Assembly: GCF_013426205.1 (NCBI RefSeq)
Contig: NC_089427.1
Coordinates: 434,001 to 498,000 of the forward strand
DNA from: Metarhizium brunneum
Lineage: Eukaryota; Ascomycota; Sordariomycetes; Hypocreales; Clavicipitaceae
Reading direction: 5' to 3'
DNA: 64,000 nt
Part shown: in pieces, positions 23,123 to 34,619 of the stretch
Layout: every line of letters starts with the position of its first letter
How positions within the stretch are numbered: the first letter of the stretch is position 1
The notes under the pieces: model-generated
Seen by the model: the letters and a program-made list of their open reading frames with translations, nothing else
What the model was told of the DNA's origin: nothing
The model's database searches: none
Translations under genes and position numbers: made by a program

Positions 23123-23220
23123 CCCCTGAAGACCCCTGTCATGACCCTCATCCTATCCCTAACCTTGAACCCTAGAAAGAGAAACCATCATGACCCTTGG
23201 ACCGTCAATTATCGCCTGTT

Positions 23221-23410
23221 CGACTCAACAACAGGACGATACGGACCGATCTTTGAGCCTGACAGGAGTTACACGAGAGCTATAGTCGCGAGGCTTACTA
23301 TTATTAAATATAAATAAAAGCCCTGTAATATAAGGAGCCCAAGAAAAACCAAGGATCTTTGATACTGGAAGCTGTTGTTAGATTACAAAGTGGTGAAGGC
23401 CGATACCCTA
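23221..23410 (+). repeat. RIP-degraded repeat fragment, pair member 2
   Basis: Partner of 22545-22740. It keeps the words GAGAGCTATAGTCGCGAGG and AACCAAGGATCTTTGATACT, so it is a more distant relative of the LTR family, without recognisable ends or target duplication. Confidence 0.55.
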
Positions 23411-23889
23411 AGTTATATATGATAATTATAGCTGTTACGGTAACAATCTGTAGGCGTCTACAATTTTTGCCCTGTGGTTTAATTGGAGTAAATTGACTCA
23501 ACTCGAATAGCCACTTGGACGCTTGGCAATTCTTATGTTTCACCCAGCTAACTTTTTATAAACGATGCTAAATTTGTATGTACAATTTACGGTGCATGAT
23601 GCAGCACATGGCAGTTTTTTCTGGTTTGGGTACTACCAGGCGCATGGTGGTAATTGCATTGTCCTATACTTGATGTTTGTGCGAGCATTTGGATAAGTTG
23701 AAAATTACAACTTAATAATAAGCGTTTGAAACACCTTTCCTCCTTCGTATCCTCTGCCGTAATGTATTGTAATCAAGGCCAGTGAGGTATTTATCGCTTC
23801 TTTTCTAGGCTGTTTACTCGTAGACCTCCAAACGTGTCTCTGGAGAATATATTGACGCCGTTGGGGAACGAGATTCGTCAAAGCCAAGG

Positions 23890-24136
23890 TGTTGCACGGA
23901 AAAGGCCCAACAGCTTCGAATTCCAACAAAGGGGCTTCACCGACAAATGACATCTGGTTACACAGCCTAAGCACATGACTGGGCAAGAGCCCTAGGCACA
24001 GGCGCTCCCTTCATATATATATAGTGGTCAACTGTGCTTCTCTTCGTTTTAAAAACCAAGGACCTTTGGCACCCTTTGAGATTATCTTGAAAATTGAGTC
24101 TTTGCTCCAAGCCTTCTACGTTGAACCCTTGTCACA
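23890..24136 (+). mobile_element. Solo LTR, family 1 copy C
   Basis: 247 bases from TGTTGCACGGAAA to CCCTTGTCACA. The flanks are CAAGG on the left and CAAGA on the right, a target duplication with one G to A change. It has the core AACCAAGGACCTTTGGCACC. Its start differs from copy B by one A to G in the first eight bases. Confidence 0.82.
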
Positions 24137-25467
24137 CAAGATGGGTAAGCAGAGCGCCCGATAATGAAATGACCAAAGACAAAGCACACACAAGAGAGCC
24201 AAGATGACCATCAAAAGCACTCGACTAGCTTGTTGCCAAGCTATCTCCCAGCGCCAGATTAAAAGCATTGCATTACTCAGAATCTAAGCCGTCTTGGGAC
24301 ATTATTGCCAAGAGTTATACCCCAAAATCATGGCAGAACGAGACCAAGCACCAACACAGCGATTCATCTAAACGTGTGTCGGTCTTCTCGGGTTTGACCA
24401 AACTTGCATAGTTCTCGGAGACTATTTGCCGTCGCTTGATCCACGTGTTGACAAGTCCTCGTACGATCGAAAGGGTCTATCTGACTCTAGAAACACGCTA
24501 GAAGCTCAGATTGTAAAGTAGTCGAGACAGCATGGGAGGCTTTATGGCCCACATTCCCAGCGCGGTATGTAATTCAAGTGGCTGAAAACTGCAGGACCCG
24601 CCGCGGTCCGTCGCATCGTTGGCCAGTTTAAAAAGCATGCTAACGGGGTAAAGTTACTGGTACTTGTGGTTTTGCCTCTCAGACTTCCAAGTTTCTTCAA
24701 GTTTTGTGGCGGAAGCTTTTGGCCATGATAAGGAGAAGTGAGTGTAGCCTTTCCTATCAAGCACGATAGAACGGCAAAGGGCATCTCGCAGAGACATTGA
24801 TAAAGCTAGTTTATTACAAGCCAATCCTTACGTCGTCGTCGTAGTCGCTACTTCGACCTGTGCCAAGATGGGTTTGCCATATCATTCTACTAGATCCGAG
24901 GCTATTATGCGTCTCGAGAACCATCTCAACGGCACCAATCTCCGTACCCCGGATTTTCGCTCCAAGCAAATGCGGAGACAGTCCGTAATGACCTGGAGCT
25001 ATCGACTGTAGCCGGCGTCATGAACAGCTCGTCGTGGTCGATATCCGGCTTGCCCGTTCCACCACTTCCACGTGTGGCGCAACCCCTCAAGCTCCCCAAT
25101 ACGTCCCGGCCAGTCTCACGGGACCATCAGCCGCATCCTAGTGGCGAGCGAGTCAAACGGCTGCTCTCGTGCTCTCCATCCATCCATGTGGATGTGGAAC
25201 CACGTTGACGACTTGAGGCCACCAAGCACTAACCCGGACTTCCTACGCCCCGCAAAACGCCTTGCAGAAGAGCCACAGTCGGGATTGGTGTTCCTTATCG
25301 TAAAGGGTTTCTGGGGCTCGTGGATTTTGTTCGTGGCGAGCAGTCTGGAGAAAGGAGATTCGCACGCGACGTACTCCGTGACAAAGTTCGTCCCAGAAAC
25401 CCCATCCGTAAAGACATTCGGCTTCGCAGACGAAAACGGCACCTCCTCTCATGCACCATCTCCCACG
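24137..25467. other. Intergenic region before the Zn2Cys6 gene
   Basis: No gene is supported in 24137-25467. An open frame in phase with the Zn2Cys6 protein runs from 25072 to 25467 (132 codons), but it lacks domain character and is more likely 5' leader than coding. No further repeats were recognised. Confidence 0.5.
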
Positions 25468-27358
25468 ATGAGGGCTGTGCCCATCATCCGCAGCAGGACC
25501 GGCTGCTTCACCTGCCGGCGCCGCAAGAAGAAGTGCAACGAGGAAAAGCCCGTCTGCAGCGGGTGCAAGCGAAACAAGCTGGAGTGCACCTGGCCGGCTG
25601 AGCTGCCGGCTCGGGAGCAAGGACAAGGACAGCCTCGTGGCCGGGAGAGAGCTGCGTCGACGACGTCAAAACCTGCCGCTTCTGCTACGGCGGCAACGCC
25701 TGTCCCGCGCTCGCCCAGGCCGGACGACGTACAATCACCAGTGAGCCCGGCCTTGCAGCGGCTACAGCTGACGGCGTCTCCGCGGCACGGGAGCATTGGA
25801 TCGGAGGGTGTGTTGCCGAATGATGCCGAGAGCTCGGCTGCGCGACGATATTCCGATGGATCGTCGGACGGGTCTTCGTCCAGGGCCGGCGGCGACAGCA
25901 TCCGAAACGGCGACGAGATGCCGGACGAGTTGGACGAGGCAGTGTCTCCGGCATCCCCATTGTCGTCGTTTGGGAGTCTGGTCGCCCTCGACGTGGATGC
26001 CGCCCTGCAGCAGCGGCGCATGTCGGACGTGTCTGGCCTCTCACCGTTCGCATTCGTCTCGGGCCGGGAGAGCTTCAGCGGCGACGGCCTCTATCTGCAC
26101 GACAACATCCCCATGAACATGAGCCTGCTGCCGTCGCATGGCCACGACTCGTTTGAGCTGCTGAGCTACTACCTCGAGCGCACGGCGAATAGCATGGGCA
26201 ACGGGTCGACCGACATCAACCCCTTTGTTGCGAAACTCATCCCTCTTGCCTTTTCCGACCCCCTGGTGTTGCATCTCATACTGGCGCAGAGCGCGGTGCA
26301 TCGACAGTCGTCCAAGCAGTGCGTGTCGGGCGGCGAAGTGGCCACCCGATACTACGCAGATTCGCTGCGCATGTTTCGAAACCTCGTGGGGGAATATGTA
26401 TCAGGCAAAGAAGGCACCAATCTTGTCGTGACGGTCGGCAGTCTCATTCTATGCCTGACAGAGGTACGAGTTGATGCGATCCAAGAGCCGTCACTGATTT
26501 CATTTACATGGGCTAACATGTTACTTGCAGGTTGCCCGAGGCGACGTGCGCGGCACCATATTCGACCATCTGGCGGCGTCGAAGTCGCTCCTCACAAGCC
26601 TCCTCAGCCAACCTCGACCAGAAGCCAGCGACGACCTGCCCGACTTCCTCGTCGAGTACTACATGCACATGGTGGCGTGCAGCATGATCTCCAAAGACGC
26701 GCGCGGCGCCTCGCAGCCGGCGCTGAGCCCGGCCATCGAAAACGCGGCCAAGCAGCTCCTGGACAAGAACTACACGGGCCAGCTCTGCGGGAGCTGGCTG
26801 GAGATGCTGACGCTGATACCGCAGGTGTTCCAGCTCGGGCAGAGCATGCTGCGGACGGGGGCCGCGCCGGCGTCGCCCGACGACATCATCACCTTTGGCC
26901 TGCTGCAGTCGCAGATCCTGGGCTTCGCGCCGTCCCTGCTGGCCAGCACCAGCAGCCAGCTGGCCGGGCTCGTGTTCAAGCAGGCCGCGCTGCTGTACCT
27001 CTGGAGCATCTTTGGCACGCCGCAGCAGGCGCCGGCGCGGCAGACCATGCACGGCGACCTGATGAACGGCGCCGTGCTCGAGGCCGTCGCGCTGCTGGGC
27101 CAGCTGCCGGCCTCGGAGAGGGTCAATACCAGTCTCTGCTGGCCGCTGACCGTGGTTGGGTGCTGCACGACGAGCCTGGACGTGCAGCAGGCCTTGAGGG
27201 CGCGGCTGGAGACCATGATTGACACGATTGGGCTGGGGAACATGCGGCAGACGCTGGCGCTGCTGGAGCACGTTTGGGAGCAGGACCCCGGGGATATTAG
27301 TCCGTGGACGCTGCGGGCGGTGATGCAGCGATACGAGATTTGGATATCGTTTGCGTGA
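25468..27358 (+). CDS. Zn2Cys6 transcription factor with Fungal_trans_2-type region
   Basis: Nuclear DNA-binding regulator, about 607 aa, from two exons, 25468-26463 and 26531-27358; the 67-base intron runs GTACGAG...TTGCAG in phase 0. The binuclear zinc cluster lies at residues 13-40: six cysteines spaced C-x2-C-x6-C-x6-C-x2-C-x6-C (CFTCRRRKKKC to CSGCKRNKLEC), preceded by RSRTG. A Ser/Pro/Ala-rich linker follows to about 185. The C-terminal half is helical, with LILCLTEVARGD at the splice, which fits the fungal-specific factor domain 2. The ATG at 25468 places the cluster near the N-terminus as in most relatives; the longer frame from 25072 is the alternative. The gene faces the amidotransferase tail to tail. 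Targets cannot be inferred. Confidence 0.9.
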
Positions 27359-27815
27359 GGGCTGGTAGTGTCAGTGTTGTATCGTTGCTCGTGGCACCAT
27401 TGAAGCCTGAGAGCGGCATTGTCGGAGCATCATATACTCTGGTCAAAAGTGGGATGATACAGTAGGCCGTTCAAGGGCCTCGCTTGAGCAAGGAATGGAG
27501 GATGGCCGGTTCTGCGGACATGCCTACGCCCGCTCGGTTACTATCAAGACATGCCGAGCGTCAAGGACCAACGCCCAGGTGCCATTACAGGATATGCTGC
27601 TGCTCGGGGACCTGCCAGCCAGAGTCGACTTGCTAATGTAGTCAAAATCGGCGCATAACAGAGCGATTCGACTCTGGGACGTAATATCAGGAAAGCACAG
27701 ATTCAAGAATGATGCAGAGGCAGACAGAGCAGCAGACACATGGAAATGTTGCCACAACATTAAACATTGAATTTACTCGCCCCAGACCGCAGAAACACGC
27801 CAGCCAACCTCATCT
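27359..27815. other. Convergent 3' spacer
   Basis: Space between the two converging stop codons of the Zn2Cys6 gene and the amidotransferase gene. It should hold both 3' untranslated regions. No frame or repeat of note is seen. Confidence 0.6.
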
Positions 27816-28648
27816 TCAAGCAACAGCATCCAGGAAAAAGTCCCAAATCTTACCGGCCACCAAGGTCCCGTCATGCGCATCGCCCGCCCTCCCGACAGCC
27901 TCGCCAAACATCTCCTCCCCAAAAATCCCCTGGTCCCGGCGCGCCCGCAGAATCTGCTCCATGATGAAGCCGTCAAACTCAGGGTGCGCCTGCAGCGACA
28001 AGACCGCCTTGCGCTTGTACATGCCCTGCACCGGACACCGCGCGCTGCTGCCGAGACACACGAGGCCCTCGGGCACACTGGCCACCTCGTCGCGGTGCAT
28101 CTGGTGCAGGTTCTAGGCTGCGTCAGCGGTGTGTTTCTACAACACTTGCAGCAGCGGTGGACATACCAGGGACGAAGCGCCGAAGAGCTTCTGCCCGTCG
28201 GGGCTCAGGTCGACGCTCGAGACGGAGACTTCCCACCCGCCGCGGGCGACGGCCGTGGTGGCCCCCAGCGCGCGGGCAATGACTTGGTGGCCGAAGCAGA
28301 TGCCTACGACGGGGGTGCGCGAGGTGTTTAGCACGTCGCGAATGTAGGACACCAGCTGGACGATCCAGGCATCGTCGGCAAAGGCCGTGTGCTCTGCGGC
28401 GAGTTAGCTGGTGTTTGTGTTAGTCGGGGATGGCGAGGGACGCAACTGCTTCCGGTGATGAGGATGCCGTCGACGTCCCCTGTCGAGGGGTACGTGTGCT
28501 GCCGGACGACGTCGTACTTGAGCAGGCGGAAGTCGACGCTCGTTCCCTTGGAAAGCAGGGTCTCGAAGATGGCGCCGTACGAGCCGCGTTCCTTTTCGAC
28601 GCTGGGGACGGGCGTGTCGCACTCGAGGACGGCGAGTCGGAACGGCAT
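27816..28648 (-). CDS. Class I glutamine amidotransferase-like protein
   Basis: Stand-alone GATase domain protein, about 241 aa, of the type related to GMP synthase glutaminase domains and yeast YLR126C. Three exons, 28648-28447, 28393-28167 and 28112-27816, are split by introns of 53 and 54 bases. The first has the rare donor GTTGCG, the second a standard GTATGT...CCTAG; joining restores ITGSKHTAF, a conserved strand-loop of the family. The nucleophile cysteine is in GICFGHQ, and the His-Glu pair of the triad in AHPEFD. The triad is therefore complete. Its substrate partner is unknown; family members are suggested to hydrolyse glutamine or gamma-glutamyl compounds. A TATA box lies 100 bases upstream. 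Confidence 0.88.
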
Positions 28649-28747
28649 GTTGTGAGTGTGTGGTGGGTGAATTGCAAGAAGTCGGGTTTGGGTTGGTTGG
28701 ACAGACGACGGCTAGGCTGTGTACTTGTAGTTGATTAGTGCATGTGG

Positions 28748-28754
28748 TTATATA
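28748..28754 (-). promoter_or_regulatory. TATA box of the amidotransferase gene
   Basis: TATATAA on the minus strand, 100 bases before the ATG at 28648. The motif is palindromic enough to work both ways, but no gene starts to its right on the plus strand. Confidence 0.5.
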
Positions 28755-28995
28755 AGTGCTTGTGCCGTGTAGATGCGTTGACGGCAACGCGCCCTTGGAC
28801 TTGACATCTGGACCCGATACCGCTTCCAACGGCGCCGCCCGCGTGAGCTGAGCCGGTGGCGGCAACGGATGTGATTGGGCTGGACGGACTGGATCCGACA
28901 TGTAGGCGCGGTCCGTTGCAGGAGCCGCGAAGCCACCAGACTGAAGGGGCATGTCCATGTTGAGTCACCTTGACTAAATGTAAATAAATCTATGC

Positions 28996-29048
28996 TCGCC
29001 GCAGGCGGAAGCCCGCTGCAGGCGGCCCCCGGCAGGGCCCCCGGAGGG
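28996..29048. repeat. GC-rich short element with repeated GCAGGCGG
   Basis: About 53 bases of almost pure G and C, standing in AT-rich surroundings (TAAATAAATC before, AAATTAAAAAG after). GCAGGCGG occurs twice, and GGCCCCCGG and GGGCCCCCGG follow one another, so the stretch can fold on itself. No gene function is apparent. Confidence 0.45.
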
Positions 29049-29313
29049 AAATTAAAAAGAAAGTTGATGTTGATATTGATGTCTGGTCACTGGTGGCGTT
29101 TGGGTTGTTTCTGGTTGGCCCCGGCTGCGTGTAAGTGAACAGCAAGTCATAACACACCGCTTGTCTACAAAGTCATCGGCTCTCAAACGGTAGTATTTGA
29201 ACACAAGTACACAAGAATATATACACCAGTGCGCGGCACAATCTGACGGCACCCAAGAAAAAAAGGCCTCCATCCCCACCAAGCAAGTATCCGCCCAGCA
29301 GAACAGCCGACAT

Positions 29314-30354
29314 CTAGCAAGCGCTCGCATCAACATCCGTCGGGACAGCCGTGTCATTGGCCAGAATGGCCTTGGCCTCCTGGGCATACGTCCGCCCATC
29401 ATGCACATTGGCGTCCGAGAAGCCCGCCGCCCACATCATGACGCCGCCAAACGCGGGATCGCTGCTATACCGGCCAACGAGGGCCGCCAGCTTCCCCGGC
29501 TCGAGGTAGTACCTGGCGCCGGAGGACGTGCCCGTCGCGCCGAGCGGCGAGGCCGGCACGCCAATGAAGATCTTGGCATTGGCCGACGGCGTCCCGGCCA
29601 CGTTGCTCTTCCAGTCGGCAAAGTTGATGGCCCCGTCGACCGAGCACCCCGGGTTATTGTAGAACTGCACCCACAGGTAGTCGAACCGCGCCCTGGTAAT
29701 AATCTCGTTCATGTTGGGCTCCGGGATCGGGCACTGCGGCGCCCCCGTGACGAGGTACGCGCGCCCCGGGTCCGAGGCAAAGTTGGCCCGCAGCCGCGCA
29801 ATCATGGACGGGTAGAAGCCGTTGCCGGCGTTGCTCTCAATGTCAAAGTCCCACCCGTCGACCGAGGTGTTGCCAAAGGGGCGCGGGACGGCAGCGTTGG
29901 AGCCGCCGCCGGGCTTGCCGTACGCGTCCCAGAGGTTCTGGCCGATGGCTTCGGCTTCCTGCTGCGAGGTGAGCGAGTAGGCGCCCGAGGCGCCGCCCAG
30001 GGAGAGCAGCACCTTGACGCCGTTGGCTCGGCAGGTGTCGATGGCCTTGGCGAGGGCGTCGCAGTTTTGGCCCTCGCCCGAGGGGGCGATGTAGCACGAC
30101 TGGCCGATGGTCCCGGAGGGGATCGTGTGCCCGTTGCCGTACTGGTAGAGGAAGGCGAGGACGACGATGTCGATGCCGGCCGAGGGGGTGCAGTACGCTG
30201 CGAGGTCGTTGTTCTCGACGACGCCGCCGCCGTTTTGGCCCCAGTAGACGACGTTCTGGGCGCCTGGGGCGCGAGGTGCGCGCGGTGCGAGCGGTGCCGC
30301 AAGACTGGTGCTGGCCAGCAGCGCAAGGCTTGCGAGGGTGCTGAAGGAGGGCAT
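29314..30354 (-). CDS. GH18 chitinase, class III (hevamine type)
   Basis: Secreted chitinase of 346 aa, single exon, cleaving beta-1,4-GlcNAc bonds of chitin. It opens with a signal peptide (MPSFSTLASLALLASTSLA) and a short Arg/Pro-rich linker; NVVYWGQN marks the first strand of the TIM barrel. The active-site motif DGWDFDIE is intact, with the catalytic glutamate last; the second conserved stretch LLSLGGASG lies upstream. There is no carbohydrate-binding module, so the protein is just signal plus catalytic domain. The start is the ATG giving the clean signal peptide; the longer frame begins with a non-ATG codon. TATAAA on the minus strand at 30562-30557 could be its TATA box, about 200 bases away. 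Possible roles are cell-wall remodelling, mycoparasitism or insect cuticle attack. Confidence 0.93.
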   Translation of the reverse strand: MPSFSTLASLALLASTSLAAPLAPRAPRAPGAQNVVYWGQNGGGVVENNDLAAYCTPSAGIDIVVLAFLYQYGNGHTIPSGTIGQSCYIAPSGEGQNCDALAKAIDTCRANGVKVLLSLGGASGAYSLTSQQEAEAIGQNLWDAYGKPGGGSNAAVPRPFGNTSVDGWDFDIESNAGNGFYPSMIARLRANFASDPGRAYLVTGAPQCPIPEPNMNEIITRARFDYLWVQFYNNPGCSVDGAINFADWKSNVAGTPSANAKIFIGVPASPLGATGTSSGARYYLEPGKLAALVGRYSSDPAFGGVMMWAAGFSDANVHDGRTYAQEAKAILANDTAVPTDVDASAC

Positions 30355-32729
30355 CGTGATGGTGGTGTTGGTCAAGATCAACTTGTGGATGTAGAAGAGG
30401 AGCTATGTAACGCTTGGTAATATGTACAATGAAGGGAATTTAGAAGTTGGTAAAGGAAGGGACGAGACCCATCAAGGATCTCTGGTTGTGTGTTTTGCGC
30501 GAAAACAAGTCGAAGGGCTTGCACATCTCCAACTCGGGATGAGGCGGCCTGCCCAATTTATATGTACGGGTGTCTCTTGACCTGGTCTCTGGAAGCGCCT
30601 GGTTCAAGACTCAGGGGTCATGAGCCCTTCCAGATCCTCCGCATGATGCCTCGAGTAAGAGTGTTACAGGTCAACGCTGTGCTCATATCCAAAGGCCTGT
30701 CGAATCGGCCCTTGTCCGGTTGGCCCCCTACAGCGTCCCGTCGAGGCGGGCATCATGACGAAACAAGGAGGATCGCGTTTCCCCCAAGGCCAGTTGTGGC
30801 GGCCGTCGCCCCCCAACGTCGTTTCTTTTTTGTCGTATGATGCCGGGGGGGAATCCTTGCGAATAGATCGAGTCCGGGATAGCTCAAAGGGCTCGATACT
30901 ATCAGTTCCTGCTGGCATTATTTGCGGCTTCTGGTGTATTTGGGTCATTCTTACGGCCTTGCTCCTGCAGCAAATAGCCATGTTCCTCCACATTATCTGA
31001 GCTTGGTTCGCAACTGGCATTGATGCCTGATTAGGCAAAAGGCTAGCTGCTTCAGTATATTGGCCAGCGGCAGCAGTCGCCCTTTGGGCAGCCATCCTCG
31101 CGGCCCTTGAGACTGGCCCGTCGTCTTCCATATTCGCAGCTCAGCCATGGCTATTGGCGAGGACCGAAGCCTTTTCTCGCGTCAGGAGAACAAATGCGCC
31201 CCCATCTCTCATCGTGCAGATGACAGTCTCGAGCTCGAGCAGTAGGACATCGTCGCAGCTCAGCAGGCGCCAGAAATCACAGGAAGCACTCGCGTAGGAA
31301 TCAAACTCCGCCCATTCAAAGCCTCGCCTTGGCGTTGTGATGCGGAGAGGTGAACGGCAGGAAACCGCCGGCAACGTTCCCGGCCAGGGTCAAATCCATG
31401 ACACCCAGTCCTGCATCCTGCACGCCCCGTTGACTGTGCCGGTTTCCGGCCACCACGACCAGGGGCAGGTCCTGCATGTTTGGATGCAGCACCTTCTTGG
31501 GCGCTCGAACGAGGTCCAAGTCTTTCAACACTGTGCTCCCATTGCATGTCTGGCGGCGCTTGCTGAGACGCTGTCGGTCATGGTGCCTGGGTCCCGTGGG
31601 ACAATATGCCGTGCACCCGGCCCCCAGCCACGTCAGAGCTGTCAAAAGGCTGCACATGTGTGCTCACGGGGTAGCCACTTCAACAGAGATTTACGGATGT
31701 AAAGTTGACGAGGGCCGCCGTTGCCTCGTCCGACTCGCTGGGTGGTTGTAGTGGCCCCTGATGGCACCTCGTGCCGAGATGCAGGTTCTGAAACACGGCC
31801 TTGTTCCTTGCAAGATCTGCGGCCTGTATCGTGCCGGCCGACATTGGATGAACGCTGTCAATTCAGTCGTCTGGGATGATCTGGGTTCGCCCAGAGCAAC
31901 AAGGCATGTGCGAAAATGTATCCCGCGAGGGCATGTACGGTAAGAGGCGGAATATAGTTCGCCAGACCGGTACCTGGCTATCGGGTATGCTATCAATACT
32001 ATACTACCAGACATGTATTGATGGTATCAATAGTACTGTATACTTGGCGGCGGGTAGATATTCCGCCAGACTGTTACATCCGCGCTTGGGAACGCAGCAT
32101 CGGACGGCCTTGTATAACCAAACACTGGCCATGTTCCCTGTTCACGACTCTTGCATGGGGACTCGATGCGGCGTTGATCTAGCATGTTGCCGTGCGGTCT
32201 CGGTTACATTGGGATTGCCGACGGGCCGGCATGTAACCAAGACGACGGCGTGCACGATTACGTCCACGGTACGTTAGATTACATTCAGTTGTACTCCGTA
32301 CTGCACTTGGCGTGGGTTGAGTTGCACAGGCTCGCGCGGGTGGTATTCGATACAAGGTCGGCAAACATTGAATATCGGCCAGCTAGAGTTGCTCCTCCCA
32401 GCACAGCACTGAGGACACCGTTATAACGTTGCGAATGATGCTCTGCTTCCACTTTTCTCTGTTCAGACAATGGGCTTTGCATGACTTGTCAATGCCTACA
32501 AATGTAGCTGTCTGTGTTTTGCACCTGCTCGCCGCCACGGTAATAAACTCTCACGACTCAGTCACCATAGACTTGTCACTCTTAATCAATGTCACAAACT
32601 CATAGTCGGGCCTCATCCACTGCTTTCATTCCAAATCTGCCAGATACATGAACCGAATAATGTAGGGTAGTCGAGCCTCGTTTGCCAGTCTAGTCGCACC
32701 CACAATCATCATGTCCATCGAGAACCAGT
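30355..32729. other. Intergenic region, no supported gene
   Basis: Long spacer between the chitinase promoter and the 3' end of the NmrA-like gene. Many short frames exist on both strands with no domain and no coherent exon chain. A GTACTCCGTAC copy lies at 32291. Around 31990-32040 there is a small imperfect inverted repeat (CTATCAATACTATA and TATTGATGGTATCAATAG). Confidence 0.5.
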
Positions 32730-33766
32730 CTACTCCCACTTGGCCTTGTTCTCCTCCACAAACGCCTTCCACGTAGTCGGCTTATCCCGCCCCAAGAGCT
32801 CCAAGCTGTCCTTCAGATCCGCGCCAGCATAGTACCCCGGCGCCTGCAGCAGGAGCATATTCTCCAGCAACTCCTGCGCCGCGGCCGGCGGGAAGGCCGC
32901 CTTGAACGCCTCGTGCGGCACCTCGCGGAACGCAACCTTTTTGCCCGTGACGGCCTCAAACTCAGACACGATACGCGACGGGGTGTAGTAATCCGTAGCG
33001 GCGCGAATCACCCTTCCGTCGGCGGTGCTCCTCAGCGCGGCCTTGACAAAGATGCCTATTACACGGATCAGACACAATTTTTACTCTTTTTTTTCAAGGC
33101 ACACCGTCTACTCACCCGTGTCGGCGGCCGCGTCAAACAGCGGAATCTGCGCCTGGTCGGCCTTGACGCCCTCGGGCATGGCCCAGGCCAGGCTGCCGTC
33201 GTCCTGCTTCCGGATGAAGCCGAAGAAGCCGCTCATAAAGAGGCCCGGCTGGACAAAGGTCGACTGCAGGCCGCTGCCGCGGATGTACTGCTCGATCTTG
33301 GCCTTGCCGTCAAAGTGGGTGACGTGGGCGAGGCGGCCGTTGCTGGCGTCGGTGACGTTGATGAGGGACGAGAAGATGAGGTGCTTGACGCCGGCGGCCT
33401 TGGAGGCGTCGGTGACGGCCTTGCCCTGCGCGATTTCGATCTTGTCCGACATGCTCTCCCAGAAGTTGGTCACCATGAAGACGGAGTGGGCGCCTTGCAC
33501 GGCGGGCGCGGCGGCCTCGGGGGACGACATGTCGGCCTGGGGAGCGGGTTAGCTGCCCGTGGGCATGGGGACTTGTGTTTCTTGAGGCGTACCTTGACCA
33601 TTTCGACGCCCTTGGCCGTCAGGGCCTGCGCGGCCGGCTTGCTGACGTCGCGCGTGACGCCGCGGAGTTTGTATTCCTTGGAGAGGACGGGGTCTGCGAG
33701 GACGGCTCTGATGACGGAGCCGCCCTGGTTGCCGGTGGCGCCGAAGACAGTGAAGATTTTGGACAT
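32730..33766 (-). CDS. NmrA-like NAD(P)-binding protein
   Basis: Atypical short-chain dehydrogenase of the NmrA/HSCARG type, about 306 aa. Three exons, 33766-33593, 33536-33116 and 33055-32730, with introns of 56 and 60 bases (GTACGC...CCCAG and GTGAGT...ATAG). The Rossmann glycine motif GATGNQGG follows the first strand (FTVFGATGNQGG). Then come VFMVTNFWE, HLIFSSL and the FVQPGLFM loop, as in NmrA-like redox sensors. The catalytic Tyr-x3-Lys of true dehydrogenases is not evident, so it more likely binds NADP as a sensor or regulator than acts as an enzyme, which is how the family is generally read. It stands alone; a link to the MFS gene next door cannot be shown. Confidence 0.9.
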
Positions 33767-34619
33767 TTTGAATGAGTTTTGTTTTGTTGGAGATGAAAGT
33801 CTCGATGGGTTTGAGAGCTACTATGAGAGTGTTGTCGTCTGAATTGTTACAAGGTCGGTTAAGATGAGGGGTCAATGGTTGTACTGCGTGGGAAGGTATA
33901 CGAGTTATGTCGGCCGTCTTTGCCCATATTTTATACTTTTCCTCAAGACGACTCCGCATGCAGAATCCCCAATCTGTAAGGCGTTGTGCAGACACGCACG
34001 TCTCGATGCCTGGTCGGAAGGCAACTCCTCCGCGAGATTCTGCCGCCTGCGACGACCCGACGGCGTCGAGGTTGGATTTGATTACACACGAATTAATCAG
34101 CCTCTGTTCCCACTGACGATGCCCGTTGACAAGCTTGGCGAGTTTGTTCCAGATCGAATTGTGGATCCTCGCTGCTCGCGCTTTATGCACGCTGCTGGCT
34201 GATGTAGCATTGATCGACTAGTTTCACGGCGGCAGAACCACATATTTTGTTCAGCCACTCGGTCTTCGGATCTCTGACGATAGCGAACAGCCAGTTGCGC
34301 GCAAGTTGGAGCCGCAAAGCAAGGAGAGTAGAGTTGGACCACGGGATGGACTGAGCTGCGAGAGTTTGTCGGCAGTCAAACGAAAGCGCATTTGTCAGAT
34401 CCTGGAGTTACAGTGAGGTGCGTTGTCAGCCGGTGCCCGGATAAGATGACGTCTCGACGATACTAGTCATGTAACTCATGTTGTCGACTACAAAGTGTAA
34501 TGGCATGCGAGCAAACAAAACGCAGGCCAGGGTCCGCACCAGCCTCCACACGTAGACAATAAGAGCATGCAAGACGTGGACGTATTCATCATCATTACTA
34601 TCAAGAGGAGCTTGCTTGC
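33767..34619. other. Intergenic region, no supported gene
   Basis: Spacer between the NmrA-like promoter and the 3' end of the MFS gene. No gene or repeat is recognised; the frames present are short. Confidence 0.6.

Noticed and set aside
22136..24136. A full-length LTR retrotransposon
   Set aside because: The LTRs each carry their own target duplications, and no gag or pol frame lies between them, so they are separate solo LTRs.
25072..25467. In-frame extension upstream of the Zn2Cys6 start
   Set aside because: No domain, odd composition, and it would push the zinc cluster to residue 145. Kept only as an alternative start.
26513..27271. 252-codon frame on the minus strand
   Set aside because: Antisense to the second exon of the Zn2Cys6 gene; rich in Arg, Gln and His, as mirror frames of such exons usually are.
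29197..30420. 407-codon frame on the plus strand
   Set aside because: Antisense to the chitinase exon, which has a signal peptide and the complete active-site motif. The plus-strand product is Arg/Gly/Ala-rich without domains.
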